Below are positions 1 to 8,248 of a DNA stretch of 64,000 bases, one piece after another. The notes under the pieces were generated by a model that ran no database searches, had not been told where the DNA came from, and worked only from the letters and a program-made list of their open reading frames with translations. The stretch is from Suttonella indologenes. GTDB lineage: Bacteria > Pseudomonadota > Gammaproteobacteria > Cardiobacteriales > Cardiobacteriaceae. The first letter of the stretch is position 1. Every line of letters starts with the position of its first letter. The position numbers and the translations under genes are program-made. The DNA is taken from NCBI RefSeq assembly GCF_900460215.1, contig NZ_UHIA01000004.1:1062001-1126000 (forward strand), given 5' to 3'.

Positions 1-857
1 AAAACAGCGTGCCGCATGTGCTTTACACGCAATATAATCCCAATAACGGCGATCATATCGTCGGCGTGAAATCGGAAGTGCTGAGCATTCCCGCAGGAAG
101 CCGATACGAATTCAGCAGCAGCGCTTATGTCGGGCCGAAAATCGTTAAAGACCTTGATCAGGTAGCGCCGTATTTGGATAAAACCGTTGATTACGGCATG
201 CTCTTTATGATTTCGGAATTCATGTTTAAAGTCATGGAGCTGATTCATAAAGTGATTGGCAACTGGGGCTGGGCGATTGTGGTCATGACCCTGTTGATTA
301 AATTGCTCTTTTTCGTGCCCTCGGCTTGGGCTTACAAATCGATGGCGAAAATGCGCGCTCTGCAACCTGAAATGACGCGGCTGCGCGAGCTCTATGGCAA
401 TGACCGCCAAGCCATGAGCCAAGAAATCATGAAATTGTATAAGAAAGAACAAGTCAATCCTGCCAGCGGCTGCCTACCGATGCTGCTGCAAATTCCTTTC
501 TTCATTGCTTTCTACTACATGCTTGCGGAATCGGTGGAATTGCGCCATGCGCCTTGGATGGGCTGGATTCAAGACTTGTCGGCAATGGATCCGTATTTCA
601 TCCTGCCGATTATCAATATGGGCTTGATGTTCTTACAGCAAAAACTCAATCCGCCGCCGGCTGATCCCATGCAGCAAAAAGTCATGCTCATGATGCCTTT
701 GATTTTCGGCTTTATGTTTATGTGGTTCCCTTCAGGTTTGGTGCTGTATTGGACGGTATCGAACGCCTTCGGCATTGTTCAGCAATGGCTGATGAATAAA
801 CGCTACGGCGAACCGAACAAAGCGCCGCAAAATCATCATGCCAAACAATCCTCATGA
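1..857 (+). CDS. yidC: Membrane protein insertase YidC, C-terminal part (5' end outside window)
   Basis: YidC inserts and folds inner-membrane proteins, alone or with SecYEG. Only the C-terminal ~284 residues are in the window; the frame is open from the first bases, so any start seen here is internal. The fragment contains the end of the large periplasmic domain followed by the conserved five-helix insertase core, including the hallmark stretch SGCLPMLLQIPFF (about nt 463-501) and the helix around GLVLYWTVSNAF near the end. The tail is short and basic/polar. Its TGA overlaps the ATG of mnmE by four bases, so the two are cotranscribed and probably translationally coupled, the usual order in gammaproteobacteria. 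Confidence 0.97.
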   Translation, partial: NSVPHVLYTQYNPNNGDHIVGVKSEVLSIPAGSRYEFSSSAYVGPKIVKDLDQVAPYLDKTVDYGMLFMISEFMFKVMELIHKVIGNWGWAIVVMTLLIKLLFFVPSAWAYKSMAKMRALQPEMTRLRELYGNDRQAMSQEIMKLYKKEQVNPASGCLPMLLQIPFFIAFYYMLAESVELRHAPWMGWIQDLSAMDPYFILPIINMGLMFLQQKLNPPPADPMQQKVMLMMPLIFGFMFMWFPSGLVLYWTVSNAFGIVQQWLMNKRYGEPNKAPQNHHAKQSS

Positions 858-2206
858 TTGGACAGCATGATACGATAGCCGCGATTGCAACGCCCTCTGG
901 AACAGGGGGCGTTTGCATTATCCGCATCAGCGGCACGCAGGCATTGGCGATTGCCAAGCAATTGAGCAAAATAGAAGATGTGCGCAAACGTCATGCGCAT
1001 TTTGCCCATTTTTACGCACAAGACGGAAGCTTAATCGATCAAGGCATTCTGCTGTATTTCCAAGCCCCGCATTCTTTTACCGGCGAAGACGTGGTCGAAT
1101 TACAGGGACACGGCGGGATTGCAGTGGCTAATGCCTTGCTCGGCGCGGCATTGGATAGCGGTGCACGACTGGCTGAGGCGGGAGAATTTACGCGGCGTGC
1201 CTTTTTAAACGATAAATTGGATTTAAGCCAAGCCGAAGCGGTCGCCGATTTGATTGCCGCGCGTTCTATGGCGGCAATGCAGGCGGCAAACCGTTCCTTG
1301 CAAGGGGAATTTTCTCGTCAGGTAAATAGCTTGGCTGATGAGATTTTGCAGCTGCGCGTTTATATCGAAGCGGCGCTGGATTTTCCGGAAGAGGAAATCG
1401 ATTTTATCAGCGAAGGCAATATCGAAGCGCGTCTTTTAGCTTGGGGCGAGAAACTCTCCGCCTTATTGCAGCAATCCGAGCAAGGCAAATTGCTTAATGA
1501 GGGCATCGATTTAGTCTTGGCAGGCAAACCGAATGCGGGCAAATCCAGCCTTTTAAATGCGCTTTCCGGCGAAGATCGCGCGATTGTGACGCATATTGCC
1601 GGCACTACGCGCGATATCTTGCGCGAATCCATTATCATTGAAGGCATTCCCATCAATCTGGTGGATACGGCGGGATTGCGCGAAAGCGAAGATATTGTCG
1701 AACAAGAGGGCATTCGCCGCAGCCATCAGGCGATTCAGCATGCCCAACTGATTGCCTTGCTGATTGCCGCAGATGATATGGATGCGGCAGAAATCCTAGA
1801 TTTGGAAACGCAGTTGCGCGAGCGCGCCGGCAATAGCCCGATTGTAAAACTCTACAACAAAGCGGATTTGGCGGATGCTTCGCTGCAAGCACAATATCAA
1901 GACGGCTTATGGCTATCCGCCAAAACGGGGCAGGGTTTGGAAGCGGTGCGCAAGAAAATCGCCCAATTGGCAGGCAAAACGGAAAGCGAGGCGCCTTTTA
2001 TTGCGCGGGAGCGCCATATTCGCGCTTTGGATAAGGCACAGCGGCATTTTCTACAGGCATGGCAGGCATTCCAAGGACATCGCGCTGCCGAATTATTGGC
2101 TCAAGATTTGCGGCTTGTGCATGATGATTTGGGCGAAATTACCGGCAAAGTTCATGCCGATGATTTATTAGGCGAAATCTTTTCAGGATTTTGCATCGGC
2201 AAATAA
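854..2206 (+). CDS. mnmE: tRNA uridine-5-carboxymethylaminomethyl(34) synthesis GTPase MnmE
   Basis: MnmE works with MnmG to put the (carboxymethyl)aminomethyl group on the wobble uridine U34 of several tRNAs, using methylene-THF and GTP hydrolysis. The 450-residue length is normal. An N-terminal tetrahydrofolate-binding domain is followed by a helical domain carrying an inserted G domain: P-loop GKPNAGKS at 224-231, TTRD 251-254, DTAG 271-274, NKAD 335-338. The protein ends in the diagnostic CIGK, whose Cys (447) is conserved in the family. The start ATG overlaps the yidC stop (ATGA). Confidence 0.98.
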   Translation: MIGQHDTIAAIATPSGTGGVCIIRISGTQALAIAKQLSKIEDVRKRHAHFAHFYAQDGSLIDQGILLYFQAPHSFTGEDVVELQGHGGIAVANALLGAALDSGARLAEAGEFTRRAFLNDKLDLSQAEAVADLIAARSMAAMQAANRSLQGEFSRQVNSLADEILQLRVYIEAALDFPEEEIDFISEGNIEARLLAWGEKLSALLQQSEQGKLLNEGIDLVLAGKPNAGKSSLLNALSGEDRAIVTHIAGTTRDILRESIIIEGIPINLVDTAGLRESEDIVEQEGIRRSHQAIQHAQLIALLIAADDMDAAEILDLETQLRERAGNSPIVKLYNKADLADASLQAQYQDGLWLSAKTGQGLEAVRKKIAQLAGKTESEAPFIARERHIRALDKAQRHFLQAWQAFQGHRAAELLAQDLRLVHDDLGEITGKVHADDLLGEIFSGFCIGK

Positions 2207-2228
2207 TATATCTTATTAGGAGTACAGT

Positions 2229-2876
2229 ATGAGCCTCATCTTTGACAGCGAAGGTTTTCCGGATTTTTTCGCCCAAGCGCCTATCTTGCATATTCAAGAT
2301 AAATTGGCATGGTTTTTGGGTGCGGCAGATTCGGGATTGCTGCAATACCGCTATGCGGATGCCGTAAAATTGGCGGGGCATTCTTGTCCGACGGTTGCCG
2401 CCGCCTATTTAATGACCTTGGCAGGCATTAAAGCTTTATACGGCGAAGAGCTTGCCCAACGCGGCGAAATAGAAGTATTTTTTGCTCAATCGCCGGATAG
2501 CGGCACTACCGGCGTCATGGCGAGTATTGTGCAATTGCTCACGGGCGCGGCAAGCGATACGGGCTTTGCCGGCATTGGCGCGCAAGCTTTGTTTAAGCGC
2601 AGAAATTTATTGCAATTTAATGCCGATATTGAAGCAGTAATGCTGATGCGCCGCCAAGATAACGGCGATGCGGTAAGCATCGCGCTGAATACGGAGATTG
2701 TGCCTTGGTCGGAAGAGATGCGCGCTTTAATGCCGAAAGTGATGAGCGGATTGGCGGATGCGCAAGAGCAAAGCCGTTTTGCCCGATTATGGCAGGAACG
2801 CGTATCTCAGATGTTGTTGCATCATGCCGAGGACTCGCAAATGATTCAGCTGAAACAATGCGTTTTTCCCGGTTAA
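2229..2876 (+). CDS. FmdE-like domain protein, function unknown
   Basis: A 215-residue soluble protein with no signal peptide or membrane segment. Residues 50-60 read GHSCPTVAAAY, which resembles the GHxCPG-type metal-binding motif of the FmdE family (named after a subunit encoded with formylmethanofuran dehydrogenase); His51 and Cys53 would be the ligands. A further possible metal/catalytic motif, SPDSGTTGVM, lies at about 88-97. FmdE-like proteins outside methanogens are mostly uncharacterised, and nothing nearby points to a C1 pathway. It has its own SD (AGGAG) 22 bp after mnmE and probably shares its transcript. The family assignment rests on the motif only. Confidence 0.6.
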   Translation: MSLIFDSEGFPDFFAQAPILHIQDKLAWFLGAADSGLLQYRYADAVKLAGHSCPTVAAAYLMTLAGIKALYGEELAQRGEIEVFFAQSPDSGTTGVMASIVQLLTGAASDTGFAGIGAQALFKRRNLLQFNADIEAVMLMRRQDNGDAVSIALNTEIVPWSEEMRALMPKVMSGLADAQEQSRFARLWQERVSQMLLHHAEDSQMIQLKQCVFPG

Positions 2877-3256
2877 GATAATCTTTGCCCGATGACGGCC
2901 TGCCATTTGTCTTTGGCATCGCCCATGACTAAGGCATCTAATAATTCAATTATTTGCAATAAGCCCGTGCTGTCGTGGTCGCTGCCTTTCCATGCTTCTT
3001 CTGCAATCGCTAGTAAATTGCTTTGGGCAGGCAGACGGCCTGTTTGATTCATAAAGGCCTGCATTTTAGGGATATACACCCATTGCAGCCATTCGCTAAA
3101 ACGCAAATAATCTATGCAAAAAGGCTCTTTGCTGTTCAGTGCTTCTACCGGCGGCGCTTGGGATTGCCACCAGCCGATTGTCCGCATTTCCGTTTCCAGC
3201 AAGGCTAATGCTGCCCGCATTTCATTAAGTACAAGATCTTGATTGTTTACGCTCAT
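2873..3256 (-). CDS. yqcC: YqcC family protein
   Basis: A 127-residue helical cytosolic protein matching the YqcC (DUF446) family: conserved WW.S.PP near the N-terminus, then PFCIDYLRFSEWLQWVYIPKM and a terminal helical bundle. In Enterobacteria yqcC sits beside the tRNA pseudouridine synthase truC; no truC is present here and the biochemical role is unknown. The chosen start is the internal ATG of MSVNNQD, because the twelve codons upstream (MMIPVCKK...) do not resemble the family. It is convergent with the FmdE-like gene, with 4 bp of 3' overlap. Confidence 0.8.
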   Translation of the reverse strand: MSVNNQDLVLNEMRAALALLETEMRTIGWWQSQAPPVEALNSKEPFCIDYLRFSEWLQWVYIPKMQAFMNQTGRLPAQSNLLAIAEEAWKGSDHDSTGLLQIIELLDALVMGDAKDKWQAVIGQRLS

Positions 3257-3392
3257 TTGATATCCGAATTTTTTGCATACAGGTATCATCAATGGCGGCA
3301 GCTATGAAAAATACAAGGCATTTACGATAATTTAGCCAAGTACAAAGAGCATTTGCTACAATGCGCGCCTTATAGATTAGATAGGAAAAAGC

Positions 3393-3911
3393 ATGTTAGA
3401 GACACATAAACGTATTGCTTTATTTATAAGCGGCCTAGGCGCTTGGGGCTTAATTCTTTTTGCTTGGCTGTATTTGGAAAAAACGCTTTATCTGGCACCT
3501 TGTCCGCTGTGCATGATGCAGCGGCTCGCATTCGCAATAGCAGGAAGCTTTATGATATTGGAAGCGGTTTTTTGGCCTGTAAAACCGATAAGCCGCACGA
3601 TATTGATGATTGGCAAATATGCGGGCATTTTTTTCGGCTTGGGCTTAAGTGCCAGACATTTGCATATTCAAAGTTTGCCTGCCGGCGAAATTCCTGCCTG
3701 CGGCTTCGATTTCTGGGGCACTTTAGATAAGAATGGATTTTGGAATGGTTTGTTGCAATCAATGCAGGGCACCGGTGATTGTGCCGTCGTCGATAAATTT
3801 TTAGGCTTATCCATTCCGCTGTGGTCTCTTTTGGCATTCGCCGCTTTATTGATGATTGCCATGATTTTTGGCAATCCGCGCGAGCATTTTCCGCATAGAC
3901 AGCAGCACTAA
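3393..3911 (+). CDS. dsbB: Disulfide bond formation protein DsbB
   Basis: Inner-membrane quinone reductase that reoxidises DsbA and passes electrons to ubiquinone. The 172-residue protein has four transmembrane helices and both required cysteine pairs: C37-x-x-C40 (CPLCMMQR) in the first periplasmic loop, and C103 with C130 in the second. The conserved Arg follows the first CxxC. Its partner dsbA lies 45 kb away in this window, so the periplasmic oxidation pathway is complete. An SD-like TAGGAAAAAGC precedes the ATG. A strong terminator follows. Confidence 0.96.
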   Translation: MLETHKRIALFISGLGAWGLILFAWLYLEKTLYLAPCPLCMMQRLAFAIAGSFMILEAVFWPVKPISRTILMIGKYAGIFFGLGLSARHLHIQSLPAGEIPACGFDFWGTLDKNGFWNGLLQSMQGTGDCAVVDKFLGLSIPLWSLLAFAALLMIAMIFGNPREHFPHRQQH

Positions 3912-3939
3912 TAATCTTATCCTTGTTTTAGATGCCGAT

Positions 3940-3981
3940 TTATCCCCGAAGATTTCAGTTGATGTTCGGGGATAATTTTTT
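3940..3981 (+). terminator. Rho-independent terminator after dsbB
   Basis: An 11-bp perfect stem (TTATCCCCGAA with TTCGGGGATAA) and a 14-nt loop, followed by six T. Ends the dsbB transcript before the convergent tsaD operon. Confidence 0.85.
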
Positions 3982-4008
3982 ATCCTCTCTTGAATAAAAA
4001 AGCCGGCA

Positions 4009-4326
4009 TTAGTCCGTTGAATCGCTTAGATGCGCATCATGCGCTTTGAAATTGAAATAGGTATAGAAATATTGCTCGGCTTTGCTGATGCGGAAGGTAA
4101 TATCGCTGTCATCGTCCACATAGCCCGAGGCGGCGACAAGATTGAGCAGTTTTTCATCATCGGCATCCTGCGCTTCTTGTTGGTCAACCACAATACAGCA
4201 GTAGTCCATGGTTTGCGCTTGGCTGCGCAGTTGCAGATAGAGTCCCGTATATTCAAATAAAGGAAATTCGTGTTGTTCCAGAATGCTGCTATCGGCCAGC
4301 AGTTCGATGCGAGAGAAGTCCGCCAT
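4009..4326 (-). CDS. Hypothetical protein, 105 aa, downstream of tsaD
   Basis: I do not recognise this protein. It is small, acidic and soluble, with no signal peptide or membrane segment; it has a central DYCCIVVDQQEAQDADD stretch and an aromatic-rich end (EQYFYTYFNFKAHDAH). A GAGGA Shine-Dalgarno six bases before the ATG and its position 60 bp after tsaD on the same strand support it as real and cotranscribed with tsaD. Overlapping frames on this strand lack such a start. Confidence 0.65.
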   Translation of the reverse strand: MADFSRIELLADSSILEQHEFPLFEYTGLYLQLRSQAQTMDYCCIVVDQQEAQDADDEKLLNLVAASGYVDDDSDITFRISKAEQYFYTYFNFKAHDAHLSDSTD

Positions 4327-4386
4327 ATTGTCCTCGGAAAAAGGCGCATTGTCGCTTGCCGAGCGGCTTTAGGCAAGCGACGCATT

Positions 4387-5400
4387 TTAGGCGGAGAGCG
4401 CTTCCAATGACCAACGCGCTTTGATGTCTAGGGATAAATCCGCGCTTTTGCCGATGTCAAGGCGGCGGGCGGCGGCATGGGCAATCATTAGGGCATTGTC
4501 GCCGCATAGCGCGAGTTCGGGAAAGAAGACCCGGCGTTTTAAGGCTTGCGCTTTTTTTTCCAGTCCGCTGCGCAGGACTTGGTTGGCGGATACGCCGCCT
4601 GCGATGACTAAATCGCGGTAGCCGCTTTTCTGCCAAGCACGTTGGCATTTGATGAGCAGGGTCTCGACAATGGTGTGTTGAAAACTGGCGGCAATGTCGG
4701 CATGCGCCTCGGCGGGTTCTTGTTCGATAAGCAGGCGGACATGGGTTTTTAACCCCGAAAAGCTGAAATCCAACCCCGGGCGGTTGGTCATAGGGCGCGG
4801 CATGTCGTAGCGTTTCGGGTTGCCTTGTCGGGCAAGGGCGGCAAGTTCCGGTCCGCCGGGGTAGGGAAGTCCCATGATTTTTGCGGTTTTGTCGAAGGCT
4901 TCGCCTACGGCGTCATCTAGGGTTTGCCCGAGCAGGCGGTATTGTCCGATGGCATCGACAGCGAGGATTTGCGTGTGTCCGCCTGAAACCAGTAGGGCGA
5001 GAAAGGGTAGTTCGGGTTGTTCGGCCGCCAATAAGGGCGAGAGTAGATGTCCTTCCATATGATGAATGGGGTAGGCAGGGATATTAAGCGCATAGGCAAG
5101 GCTGCGAGCATAGCCTGCGCCGGTCATTAATGCACCGAGCAGCCCCGGACCTGCGGTGTAGGCAATCGCATCGATGTCTTGCAGGCTTAATTTTGCCTCG
5201 GCAAGGGCTTGTTGCAGCAGAGGCGGTAGGCGTTTGAGATGGTCGCGTGCCGCCAGTTCGGGTACTACGCCGCCGTAGGCACGGTGCATGTCGATTTGGC
5301 TGAATACTTGATTGGCGAGCGCGCCGCGTCGGCAGTCGTAAATCGCCACGCCTGTTTCGTCGCAGGACGATTCCACCGCCAGAATAATGTTAGCTTTCAT
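4387..5400 (-). CDS. tsaD: tRNA N6-threonylcarbamoyladenosine synthase subunit TsaD
   Basis: TsaD transfers the threonylcarbamoyl group from TC-AMP to A37 of ANN-decoding tRNAs, working with TsaB and TsaE. The 337 residues match the family. The ASKHA fold begins at LAVESSCDETGVAI. The metal-binding HMEGH motif is at 114-118, after the VVPELAARDHL region, and LVSGGHTQ and CGDNALMIAHAA follow. The start chosen is ATG AAA GCT AAC with AAGGA upstream; a longer frame with an N-terminal MNMNRKR extension does not fit the family. It leads the 105-aa gene and is divergent from the yhdH-like pseudogene. Confidence 0.97.
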   Translation of the reverse strand: MKANIILAVESSCDETGVAIYDCRRGALANQVFSQIDMHRAYGGVVPELAARDHLKRLPPLLQQALAEAKLSLQDIDAIAYTAGPGLLGALMTGAGYARSLAYALNIPAYPIHHMEGHLLSPLLAAEQPELPFLALLVSGGHTQILAVDAIGQYRLLGQTLDDAVGEAFDKTAKIMGLPYPGGPELAALARQGNPKRYDMPRPMTNRPGLDFSFSGLKTHVRLLIEQEPAEAHADIAASFQHTIVETLLIKCQRAWQKSGYRDLVIAGGVSANQVLRSGLEKKAQALKRRVFFPELALCGDNALMIAHAAARRLDIGKSADLSLDIKARWSLEALSA

Positions 5401-5613
5401 CAAAAATTCCTTTTCGGTTGACCCCCGCCATTGATGGCAGTAGGATTTTATCGGGAGCAGCAGTAAGCGCTTCCTATTCATGTTCATGGCAACACTTAGA
5501 GCGACGCTTTATGTGTTGTCCTGTGTGTTGAAACCTTAGCAGGCGCGGATTATCGCCCGATTGTGGCATAAAGACAATTCCTTGCTTACACTATGCCTTT
5601 TTCAGGGGGATTC

Positions 5614-6609
5614 ATGCGAGCCATACGAATTTATGGATATCCGCAGGCAAATGCTTGTCTGGTGGAAGATGCTGTGCCGCCTAGCGGAGAAGTGCAAATT
5701 GCGGTGCAATATAGTGCTCTGAATTATAAAGATATGCTGGCGATTACCGGCGGCGGAAAAGTGATGCGGCAGTATCCGCTGATTGCCGGTATTGATGCGG
5801 CGGGCATAGTGCAGGCTTCTGCGGATGCTAGGTAGCAAAAGGGCGATGCGGTCTTGGTGGCGGGTGCCGGTCTGGGCGAGCAAGTGAACGGCGGTTTGGC
5901 GCAAATGATTGCGGTCAATACCGACAGTATCGTTCCCATACCAAGCGCTTGGACGAGCAAAACCGCGATGTTATTAGGCACGGCAGGATTTTCCGCTGCT
6001 TTGGCGGTTGATAAATTGCTCAAACATGGCATTGTGCCTGAAGACGGCGAAATCGCCGTTACAGGAGCTAATGGCGCGGTCGGCTTGTGGGCGGTGCGGA
6101 TATTGGCCTATTTGGGCTATGATGTTGTGGCATCGGCGCGTTCGCCTGATGAGCATGAAGCCTTGTTTTATCAAGCGGGTGCACAAAGAATTCTGTCTTT
6201 GGCAGAGGTTAAGGACAATCCCAAAGCCCTGCATTCGGCGCAATTTTCCGCCGCGATTGATACCTTAGGCGGTGCGAGTTTGGCGGCATTATTGAGCAAA
6301 ATTCAGCCGCATGGCGCAGTCTGTGCAATCGGTATGGCGGAAGGCAGTGCTTGGCAGGGCTCTGTTATGCCCTTTATCTTGCGCGGTGTGACTTTGTACG
6401 GCATTAGCTCCGGCGATTGCCGCAGCGGACAGCGGGAGCAAATCTGGTCTTGGCTGGCAAAATTATTCGACAGCGATTTTGTCGCGCACATGCCTTATCA
6501 AGAAATCTTTTTAGATGAAGTTATTCCCGTATGCCGAGATTGGGCGAAGCGTCCCGCAGGACGCATTATTGTTAACACAGGAAGCGCAAATGAGTTTCTC
6601 TCCTTATAA
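5614..6609 (+). pseudogene. YhdH/AcuI-type acryloyl-CoA reductase, interrupted by an in-frame amber codon
   Basis: Zinc-free MDR-family NADPH oxidoreductase of the YhdH/AcuI type (acryloyl-CoA to propionyl-CoA, toxic acrylate removal). The frame matches the family along its whole length: ALNYKDMLAITG near the N-terminus, PLIAGIDAAGIV, the nucleotide-binding VTGANGAVGLWAVRILAYLGY, MPFILRGVTLYGI, and a GRIIVNTG end. A TAG at 5833-5835 (codon 74) falls where relatives have DPRF-type residues; the frame continues unchanged afterwards. The preferred start has AGGGGGA just upstream. Either a recent nonsense mutation or a sequencing error; amber readthrough is less likely. Confidence 0.85.
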
Positions 6610-7742
6610 AAGCACACAAATTGATGCCGCAGAATGTTTGCTTGAACTATTCTGTCCGCCCGAGCAATCTTTAGACAAAATTCTTGCCGCCTTTGCCGAT
6701 GCGCTTGAAGATATTGATGATGAAGAAGCGCCGTGGAGCTGCGGATATGATCAAGCAATGCGCCTTTGAAATAGCCGCCGAGCAGCGCTTGTTCGGACTG
6801 CCAGAAGACTTCAAGGGTTTCATGCACCAAGCAGCCGATCGCTTTGGCGCGCAAATAGGCTAATCGGTCGCTTTTGCTTTGCATTTTCTGCAAACGCACA
6901 TCATCGACAAAAGGACGGGCAATGCGCTGCAACAAATCGTAGGCATCGGAGAAGGGAATTTGCCCGATTTGGTAGGCATCCTCAATATCGGCAATCAAAT
7001 AGCAACTATCGTCGGCAGCTTCCATGAGATAGGACAACGGATGACGCTGCCAGACATGCGGCGCGATTTCAGGCAGATGCAGCGCGGCAAAAACCGCCGC
7101 GTAGTCTTGCACATCATCGATATACACGCCGTTTTTCTTGTAATAAGCCTGATCTTGCACAGCAAATGCCGTGCAAGGGTATTTGGCGGCAGCGGCAAGC
7201 GTACTGGCGGTTAAGCGCAAACCGCCGTGATTATCGGGGCTTTCTAGGCGGTTGCAAATGCGAAATCCTTGTGCATTGCCCTCAATATGCGTTAAATCCG
7301 CGCATTCTGCGGGACTTAGCTGTAAGGCTTGCAACATATCGCGTCCATTATCGCTGACGAAAAAATCCCGCATTGCCTGCTCGCCCGAATGTCCGAAAGG
7401 CGGATTACCCAAATCATGCGCCAAACATGCTGCCGCGACAATATCGCCGACATCCGCCGCCGTGATGTATTGCTGAAGCTCGGGATAGCGCATCAGCAAA
7501 GTCGTGCCGGCACTGCTGCCCAAGCTGCGTCCCACGCAAGAGACTTCCAAAGAATGCGTTAAGCGGGTGCGGACATAATCGTTTTTTTCCAGAGGAAATA
7601 CCTGCGTTTTATCCTGCATGCGGCGAAACGCGGCGGAGAATAAAATGCGGTCGCTGTCGCGCTGAAAATCCGAACGCACCGAAGGCTCGGGCTGCGCCGC
7701 CGAGCCGATGCGCAAGGTTGAGAAAAGAGAAGTCCAATTCAT
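6498..7742 (-). pseudogene. dgt: dGTP triphosphohydrolase (Dgt-like), C-terminus truncated
   Basis: HD-domain dNTPase that hydrolyses dGTP to deoxyguanosine and tripolyphosphate. The N-terminal ~325 residues are well conserved: RDSDRILFSAAFRRMQDKTQVF at 28-49, RTRLTHSLEV with His63, and the metal-binding HD at 109-110 within AHDLGNPPFGHSGE. After VFWQSEQALLGGYFKGALLD (about nt 6770) family-like sequence stops. The frame then reads about 90 codons of antisense from the neighbouring ORF and the yhdH 3' end, giving a basic, unrelated tail. Relatives carry roughly a hundred more native residues there. The catalytic core is intact, so residual function is possible. Start at MNWTSLFSTLRIG. Confidence 0.75.
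6590..6769 (+). pseudogene. 59-codon ORF, probable 5' remnant of a deleted gene
   Basis: Starts within the last 20 bp of the yhdH-like frame, with a good SD (AGGAAG, six bases before ATG). The sequence is acidic (ALEDIDDEEAPWSCGY) and is not a family I recognise. It ends just where the truncated dgt on the other strand loses resemblance to its family. The simplest reading is that a deletion fused the 5' part of this gene to the body of dgt, removing both 3' ends. It could instead be a genuine small protein. Confidence 0.35.
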
Positions 7743-7860
7743 GCTGATTGCTGGAAAAAAGAAAGCGGAAGTATAGCATGTGATGGCGGCTTTACCGCCT
7801 TTAGCACAAAGAAATTCAGGGATTATGAATAGATAAGAAAAATGTAGTGATGTATAAAAA

Positions 7861-8112
7861 TTAAGGTTTTGACTCGGAGTCTTTTTCCTCAAAATTTAAT
7901 AATTGCGACAAACTCACTTCCAAAGCGGTTGCTAAAACCTCTAATGCAATTAATGAGGGATTAGCGCCTCCTGTTTCGATTCGGCTCATATAAGTGCGGG
8001 CAAAGCCGCATTTTTCGGCAAATTGCTCTTGGGAATAGCCTCGCATGGTGCGTAGATACTTTATGCGATGACCGAATTTTTTTGTTAGCGATTTCATTCG
8101 GCTAATTTTCAT
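7861..8112 (-). CDS. XRE-family helix-turn-helix transcriptional regulator
   Basis: An 83-residue (or 78 if the internal ATG of MKSLTKKFG is used) single-domain Cro/C1-type DNA-binding protein: FGHRIKYLRTMRGYSQEQFAEKCGFARTYMSRIETGGANPSLIALEVLATALEVSLSQLLNF spans all five helices of the fold, with the recognition helix around ARTYMSRIE. There is no effector domain. It is transcribed divergently from the surface lipoprotein/Slam genes, and three 18-bp tandem repeats lie in the shared intergenic region just ahead of its start. It is therefore a good candidate for their regulator (inference from layout). Confidence 0.88.
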   Translation of the reverse strand: MKISRMKSLTKKFGHRIKYLRTMRGYSQEQFAEKCGFARTYMSRIETGGANPSLIALEVLATALEVSLSQLLNFEEKDSESKP

Positions 8113-8129
8113 ATAGCCGCTAAATTTCT

Positions 8130-8183
8130 CATGTACACTAATCGTGACATGTACACTAATCGTGACATGTACACTGATTGTGA
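8130..8183. repeat. Three tandem 18-bp repeats (candidate operator array)
   Basis: Unit CATGTACACTAATCGTGA occurs at 8130-8147 and 8148-8165 exactly, and at 8166-8183 with two changes (CATGTACACTGATTGTGA). The array begins 17 bp before the XRE regulator start and runs into the -35 region of the lipoprotein promoter. The 18-bp period is not a full multiple of the helical turn. Multiple identical sites beside an XRE gene suggest operator sites. Confidence 0.8.
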
Positions 8184-8191
8184 CATATAAT
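8162..8191 (+). promoter_or_regulatory. Candidate sigma-70 promoter of the lipoprotein gene
   Basis: -35 GTGACA (8162-8167; one mismatch to TTGACA), 18-bp spacer, -10 TATAAT (8186-8191). The -35 lies in repeat 2, overlapping into repeat 3, so a protein bound to the array would occlude RNA polymerase or contact it. Confidence 0.6.
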
Positions 8192-8248
8192 GCAGTTCTC
8201 TCTGCTAAGGAGAGATGGAAAACATTCTTTTATTTAAGAGGTAACAGT

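Noticed and set aside
3026..3050. AGGCCGTCTG, ten bases of a Neisseria-type DNA uptake sequence (minus strand) inside yqcC
   Set aside because: Only 10 of 12 bases match, it is a single occurrence in a conserved coding segment (QTGRLP), and there is no other sign of transfer there. Probably chance.
4026..4385. 119-codon ORF overlapping the 105-aa gene downstream of tsaD
   Set aside because: Arg/Ala-rich frame shadow without an SD; the other frame has a clear GAGGA before ATG.
8144..8248. N-terminal extension of the lipoprotein (MTCTLIVTCTLIVT...)
   Set aside because: It is only the translation of the tandem operator repeats and promoter; the real signal peptide begins at 8249 with a proper SD.
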